Source of the DNA: Stenocarpella maydis
Lineage: Eukaryota > Ascomycota > Sordariomycetes > Diaporthales > Diaporthaceae
Direction: 5' to 3'
Length of the DNA: 64,000 nt
Assembly (NCBI GenBank): GCA_002270565.1
Contig: NQMI01000009.1
Span: forward strand, 124,001-188,000
Made by a program: the position numbers and the translations under genes. Below are positions 59,727-64,000 of the stretch, piece after piece; position 1 is the stretch's first letter, and each line of letters opens with the position of its first letter. The notes beneath the pieces were generated by a model. The model saw only the letters and a list, made by a program, of their open reading frames with translations, was not told the origin of the DNA and ran no database searches.

Positions 59727-60506
59727 GCCGGGTGCCGGGGAGGATGGTATTATTATTCCTATCATTATTTTTCATTGGAGAGGATGCATGTTGCTGCTGG
59801 ATATTCTCGACACCATCGGCTGTTGGGTGGTCGGCTGGGTGCGAGTGAGGCCATCACCAGAGGTGCGTTCATTCTTCTGCCGGGATGCAGTTAGAATGCA
59901 GTCTGACCACAAGTCGGACGACTACTCTGGTCTGGGCTGTTTCCCCTCAGGGGTTGAGCCCCTGCAATCGATTAATGCACAACATATCGGATGAGGCACG
60001 ATGACCTCGCATGTACCTTTTGATTGCTTGGCCAGGATAAATAAACGACTGGAATGCCGCCAGCTGGAGTACTTACTACTGAGTACATCAGAGTTACTCT
60101 GGTACTCTCGTCTCTTGCAAGACCACATGGCTTCTTGCCGACAAGAGTTCACTTCCTAACAAGACCCCTGATATTTATCATCACCGGTCCCCAAATTAGT
60201 GCACAGCCACTCTACCCAGCACACTAGCCCGAGAGACTGGGACCTGCAGAAACAACACCCCACATCTCGGCAGCATCCGAACAGCGCCGGCTTGCTCGCC
60301 CTGTTTCAGTGGGTGATCCTCCACCTTCGCAGTGCAGTCCCCCCGACGATCCGCCTTTGCTGTCATTCATTCATTCTTTCTGCGACCCCGCGCTTCAAAC
60401 AGTATTCCCTCTCTTCGGCATTCCTTTCTCGACATCCTTTCTTCCTCTTATCGCTCCCGCGTTTCCGTCGATCCAGCCCAGACAGGCCCTCGGAGACCCC
60501 CCCGAA
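59727..60506. other. Intergenic region upstream of ERV2
   Basis: 0.8 kb; the last 150 bases are strongly pyrimidine-rich (CATTCATTCATTCTTTC), as in fungal 5' leaders. No other feature. Confidence 0.5.
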
Positions 60507-61285
60507 ATGGCACGCCGCCAACACCTGACCTTGACGGTCCTCCTCGTCTTCTTCGGCTTCCTCACGTTCACATGGTTCATGTCCTCGGGCAGCCAGTCCG
60601 CCGCCGACAACTACGCCTCGGCCAACTTCCCAGTCGACTCGACAGAGAGCCTGCGACAGCAGCAGAGCTCGGGCTGGTCCCCCGGGGAGGTGGACTTTGG
60701 TCTGGGCGACAACATCCTCAAGGGCGGCGCCATCGCGCCGAGGCTGGGCAACGAGACGGCCAAGTATGCCCTCCCATGTTGATAGTTCCAGCACCCGTCG
60801 GCGCATGCCGTGAGGCAGTACAAGGCTGACAGAACCAACCCCCTCCCCCAAACAGGCGCGAGCTCGGCCACGCGACGTGGAAGTTCCTCCACACCATGAT
60901 GGCGCGCTTCCCCGAGAAGCCCACGCCCGAGGACCAGGTCGCCCTCAAGACCTTCATCACCCTCTTCTCGCGCCTGTACCCCTGCGGCGAGTGCGCCGGC
61001 CACTTCCAGAAGCTCATCGCAAAGTACCCGCCCCAGGTGTCGAGCCGCAATGCCGCCGCCGGGTGGCTCTGCTTCGCGCACAACATCGTCAACGAGAGGC
61101 TCAAGAAGCCCATCTTTGACTGCAACAAGATCGGGGACTTTTACGACTGCGGGTGCGCCGACGACCCGGGCAAGGCTAGGCCTGAGGAGGGCGCCGCCGC
61201 CGGGGCCGGCAAGGGAGGCGCGGGCGAGGCGGAGCTCAAGGAGAGGGGGGGTGCTGCCGAGCCCGAGGGGCATGCTGCTGCATAG
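60507..61285 (+). CDS. ERV2: FAD-linked sulfhydryl oxidase ERV2, endoplasmic reticulum
   Basis: Oxidises thiols with O2 and feeds disulphide formation in the ER lumen, probably via protein disulphide isomerase. Exons 60507-60763 and 60856-61285 (92-nt intron) give 228 aa. Seen: an N-terminal signal-anchor (LTLTVLLVFFGFLTFTWFM), a linker, then the ERV/ALR fold: ELGHATWKFLHTMMARFPE, FSRLYPCGECAGHFQKL with the active pair Cys129-Cys132, WLCFAHNIVNERLKKPIFDC with Cys158/Cys175, and a CGC shuttle at Cys184-Cys186, as in yeast Erv2. That combination separates it from the mitochondrial ERV1. The C-terminal 40 residues are Gly/Ala/Glu-rich and unlike the core, and there is no retention signal. The upstream frame is open, but the ATG at 60507 gives the membrane anchor. 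Confidence 0.95.
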
Positions 61286-62029
61286 ATGGCCATTCAGGGT
61301 TGCTTTTGGCACATCTGGCTGAGAGGTAGAGTCATTTCATGCGAGGGGCAGGTTTTCTTATGTAGGATTCATATAGGAGTTCCGGTGGTGCGATGACCAC
61401 GGGTGTTCACTGGAGGCCGGCGTTGCATAGGACACAAACCAGCATGTATGTTGCATGTTTTCAGAGATGTTGAATTTCTCACAGACATCAGGCGCAGTGG
61501 TTGGCAGTTGTCGCTGCTCCTACTTGCAATGTGTCGAGAGGTACCATGCTTATATGTTGTCCCTGGGGCAGATAACTGGGAGACTTGTGACTTGCCACTA
61601 CCTGGAGGAGTGAACGTTCGTTTGATAACGCGCCTATATTTATTCATAAAATACAATATAATCCATCAGGAAGCATACACGGCATGAGGTTGCTCGCAGA
61701 GTGAGCCCCGTCTGCCCTCACCCCATAATAATACGCCTACAAGGGCTTGACCCTGAGGGTTACGACGGGTGGGCCAATGACGGTGCTTTGCCTGCCGGGA
61801 GGCCGCGGCAAGCCAACGCGTCGGAGCTGCCTTGAGCTTCCTGGCTTGCAGGGCAACGGAGCTCTGAACGACCGCCGGCCCAGCCCATCTCAACCACATC
61901 AATCAGCTTCATTCACCCACGCACTCTCTGCCCCTCGATACCTCATCTCAGCCACGAACGCAACACCGCAGGTACTCGTGACCTCCCTCTCCTCCCGAAA
62001 ACCCTCCGATCTCGACAACCACAGCAATC
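61286..62029. other. Intergenic region upstream of PRE3
   Basis: 0.75 kb between two head-to-tail genes. Open frames here have no domain. The last 130 bases are A/C/T-rich leader. I looked for the proteasome control element GGTGGCAAA and saw none. Confidence 0.5.
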
Positions 62030-63097
62030 ATGGAGTTTGGTACCTCCGGAAACCTGTCCGAAGGTACGTACCTGCTTTCCCAGCAGTCATGGTCTAACAA
62101 CATGGACGCTGACGTACCTCTCGCTGGCAGATGGCATCCACGTTGATATGAACAGGCTGAAGACGGGCGAGGTCAAGTAGGTCAACCGACGCTCAACCGG
62201 GTGCGATCAATGCTAACTGTTCCTGCAGCCTGGGTACCTCCATGTAAGCAGCCCCGAGCCGACGTCAGATGAACCGACATCTAACATGCGCGCAACAGTA
62301 TGGCAGTCACCTTCAAGGACGGCGTGATACTCGGTACGTCGGGGCTGGATGCTTCCTCTTACCACGCGAGACCACAACTATGCAAGACACCAGAGCTGAC
62401 CAACGTCCCCCTGCTCTAGGCGCCGACTCGCGAACCACCACCGGCGCATACATCGCCAACCGAGTGACAGACAAGCTGACCCGCGTCCACGACACCATCT
62501 GGTGCTGCCGGTCCGGCTCCGCCGCTGACACACAAGCCGTCGCCGACATCGTGCAGTACCAGCTGGGCCTGTTCCACATGATGAACGGCAAGACGCCCAC
62601 GACCCAGACCGCCGCGGCCATGTTCCAGGAGCTCTGCTACGCGAACAAGGACACGTTGACGTGAGTCTTTCTTCACCAGGAACACGACGGGGCGCTGGAT
62701 ATACATGCCGGGCCTGTCATTGTCCAAGGACCACAATCCGTGACACCAGATCGCTGACCATACCCCCTCGCTTCACAGGGCCGGCCTCATCATCGCAGGT
62801 TGGGACGAGCGGCACGGCGGCCAGGTCTACAGCATCCCCCTCGGCGGGTCCCTCCACAAGCAGGCCTACTCGATCGGCGGCTCCGGGTCCACCTACATCT
62901 ACGGCTACTGCGACGCGAACTGGCGGGAGGGCATGAACGAGGACGAGGCTGTCAAGTTCGTCAAGGAGGCCCTCAAGGAGGCCATCCGGTGGGACGGCAG
63001 CTCCGGCGGCGTCATCCGCATGGTCGTCCTGACGGCCAACGGCGCCGACAGGCACCTGTACCTGCCGGACACCGGGTATGCTGTGCGGCATCAGTGA
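62030..63097 (+). CDS. PRE3: 20S proteasome catalytic subunit beta-1 (PRE3, caspase-like)
   Basis: Catalytic subunit of the 20S core that cleaves after acidic residues; made as a proprotein that self-cleaves before Thr. Exons 62030-62063, 62131-62176, 62229-62243, 62299-62333, 62420-62660 and 62779-63097 give 229 aa. Seen: short propeptide [20 protein letters not shown], then [29 protein letters not shown] with the catalytic Thr following Gly, Lys in [52 protein letters not shown] and [14 protein letters not shown]. These are diagnostic for beta-1. Exon 3 is only 15 nt and carries the cleavage site. All splice sites have GT..AG and keep frame. Gene order ERV2-PRE3 is head to tail with separate promoters. 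Confidence 0.96.
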
Positions 63098-64000
63098 AGA
63101 GGGGGGAGGGCAATGTGGCAGCAGGAAGATAGGGTAGAGTGTGAGCGTCGAGCAAGGACGTGGACCTGGGGGTGCGCTCTAGAAGAGTAGATGAGGCCGA
63201 GCCAGCATGAAAGCGGCATTCGATCTCAATACGGTGCGAAACCTGTCTGCTCACGGTGGCGGCAGGGTGGGCCCGTTTCTTGCCAGTGATATGAGGTCTT
63301 GAAGCGGCAGACGTGTACGATATCACGAAAAGAGACAAGGCAAATACAGCTCATGACGATAAAGGAATGGCCTGCTCGATGGCTATACAGTTTACAGGAT
63401 CATGCAGCGTGCGATGCGAGGAAATTTGATGGACGACTGGGCGACTGATGACGAAAACGTACGGCGAGGCAGGAGCCACATGCTGCTACTGACAGACAAA
63501 TCCTTTTGTGTGCAACAGAAGACCGTGGGCAGGAAACGGGTGTCAAATGAGTTATTCCAGGTTGGGCCAGGCACCTGATAGGTGAGCTCGTTCATCTCCC
63601 TCGTCACACCTTGCCAGGTAATATTGCAAGACTCAATTCTGGGGAGGCGCACATCAAGACTTTTCAAGTGGGGGGGGGGGGTTTCTGGGCACTTCCATTA
63701 CGATGATGCTCCTTCCAACGCCCTGCGCTCCCTCCATGGCATGTCTACCGGCCCACCCAGCTAAGAAACACCACATCCCCACCTCCCTATAGTACCTAGA
63801 CGGCCCCCCGGGAAAGGGCAGGTCTTGGAGGCTCATACTACTTCACGCACATGGGCTTGCCGCACCGGGGACGAGTGTCCCCCCCACCCTCTCCCCATGC
63901 CCCGGAATCGCACCTCAGCGCGAGCAAAGTTGCGATAAGAGCCCAAGACCTGGAGCCGGCGAGTCGTCCGTGTATATCTCGCACGGATATCTCGCCGCCG
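63098..64000. other. Distal intergenic region
   Basis: 0.9 kb after PRE3 to the window end. Short frames on both strands show no domain. A G run lies at about 63671-63680. Nothing else is supportable. Confidence 0.5.

Overview
This window is chromosomal DNA of a filamentous ascomycete fungus (Pezizomycotina, probably Sordariomycetes-like). The evidence is short spliceosomal introns (about 50-130 nt, GTATGT/GTAAGT-type donors), fungal-only families (two Pth11/SAT4-type rhodopsin-fold membrane proteins, a Zn2Cys6 regulator, a PL26-type pectin lyase, a CalB-type lipase, a vanillyl-alcohol-oxidase-type flavoenzyme), and AT-rich gene-poor islands with decayed coding frames that look like repeat-induced point mutation (RIP). 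There is one assembly gap (38 N at 18700-18737) and one single N (41461). I see no tRNA, rRNA, CRISPR or intact transposon.

Layout. 0-22 kb: chaperonin CCT2 (+); cytochrome P450 (-) facing a Pth11-like membrane protein (+) across a 1 kb divergent region; a gene-poor AT-rich stretch; an unrecognised 402-aa protein (+); a Zn2Cys6 regulator (-); a C2H2-like zinc-finger protein (+); the gap; a second Pth11-like protein (+). 22-36 kb: a small mitochondrial-type protein; an AT-rich island with a diverged direct repeat; a large secreted exo-rhamnogalacturonan lyase; two minus-strand gene fragments (SDR, membrane protein); a secreted lipase; a medium-chain reductase; a decayed relic; a 2EXR/F-box-like protein. 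36-52 kb: mostly non-coding and simple-repeat rich, holding a GT31-type glycosyltransferase (+), a PAN-like GPI-anchored surface protein (-), an ankyrin-repeat pseudogene (-) and an RIP-like block. 52-64 kb is conserved again: a C2-domain protein (+), a vanillyl-alcohol-oxidase-like flavoenzyme (-) with an 11-nt microexon, a 2EXR-like protein (+), the ER sulfhydryl oxidase ERV2 (+) and the proteasome beta1 subunit PRE3 (+), whose catalytic threonine sits in a 15-nt exon.

How the genes fit together. Housekeeping protein-quality genes (CCT2, ERV2, PRE3) lie near both ends. Between them are accessory genes for secretion and environmental sensing: pectin and ester degradation, phenolic oxidation, Pth11-type membrane proteins and transcription factors. 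There is no polyketide synthase, NRPS or terpene synthase, so I do not call a secondary-metabolite cluster. I found no convincing undescribed multi-gene system. The best leads are gene-structure oddities (microexons, an ATG-only first coding exon, a 3n open intron), the decayed loci and several unrecognised conserved-looking proteins. Exon boundaries were worked out by hand from splice consensus, frame continuity and family alignment from memory; each spliced model below sums to a whole number of codons.
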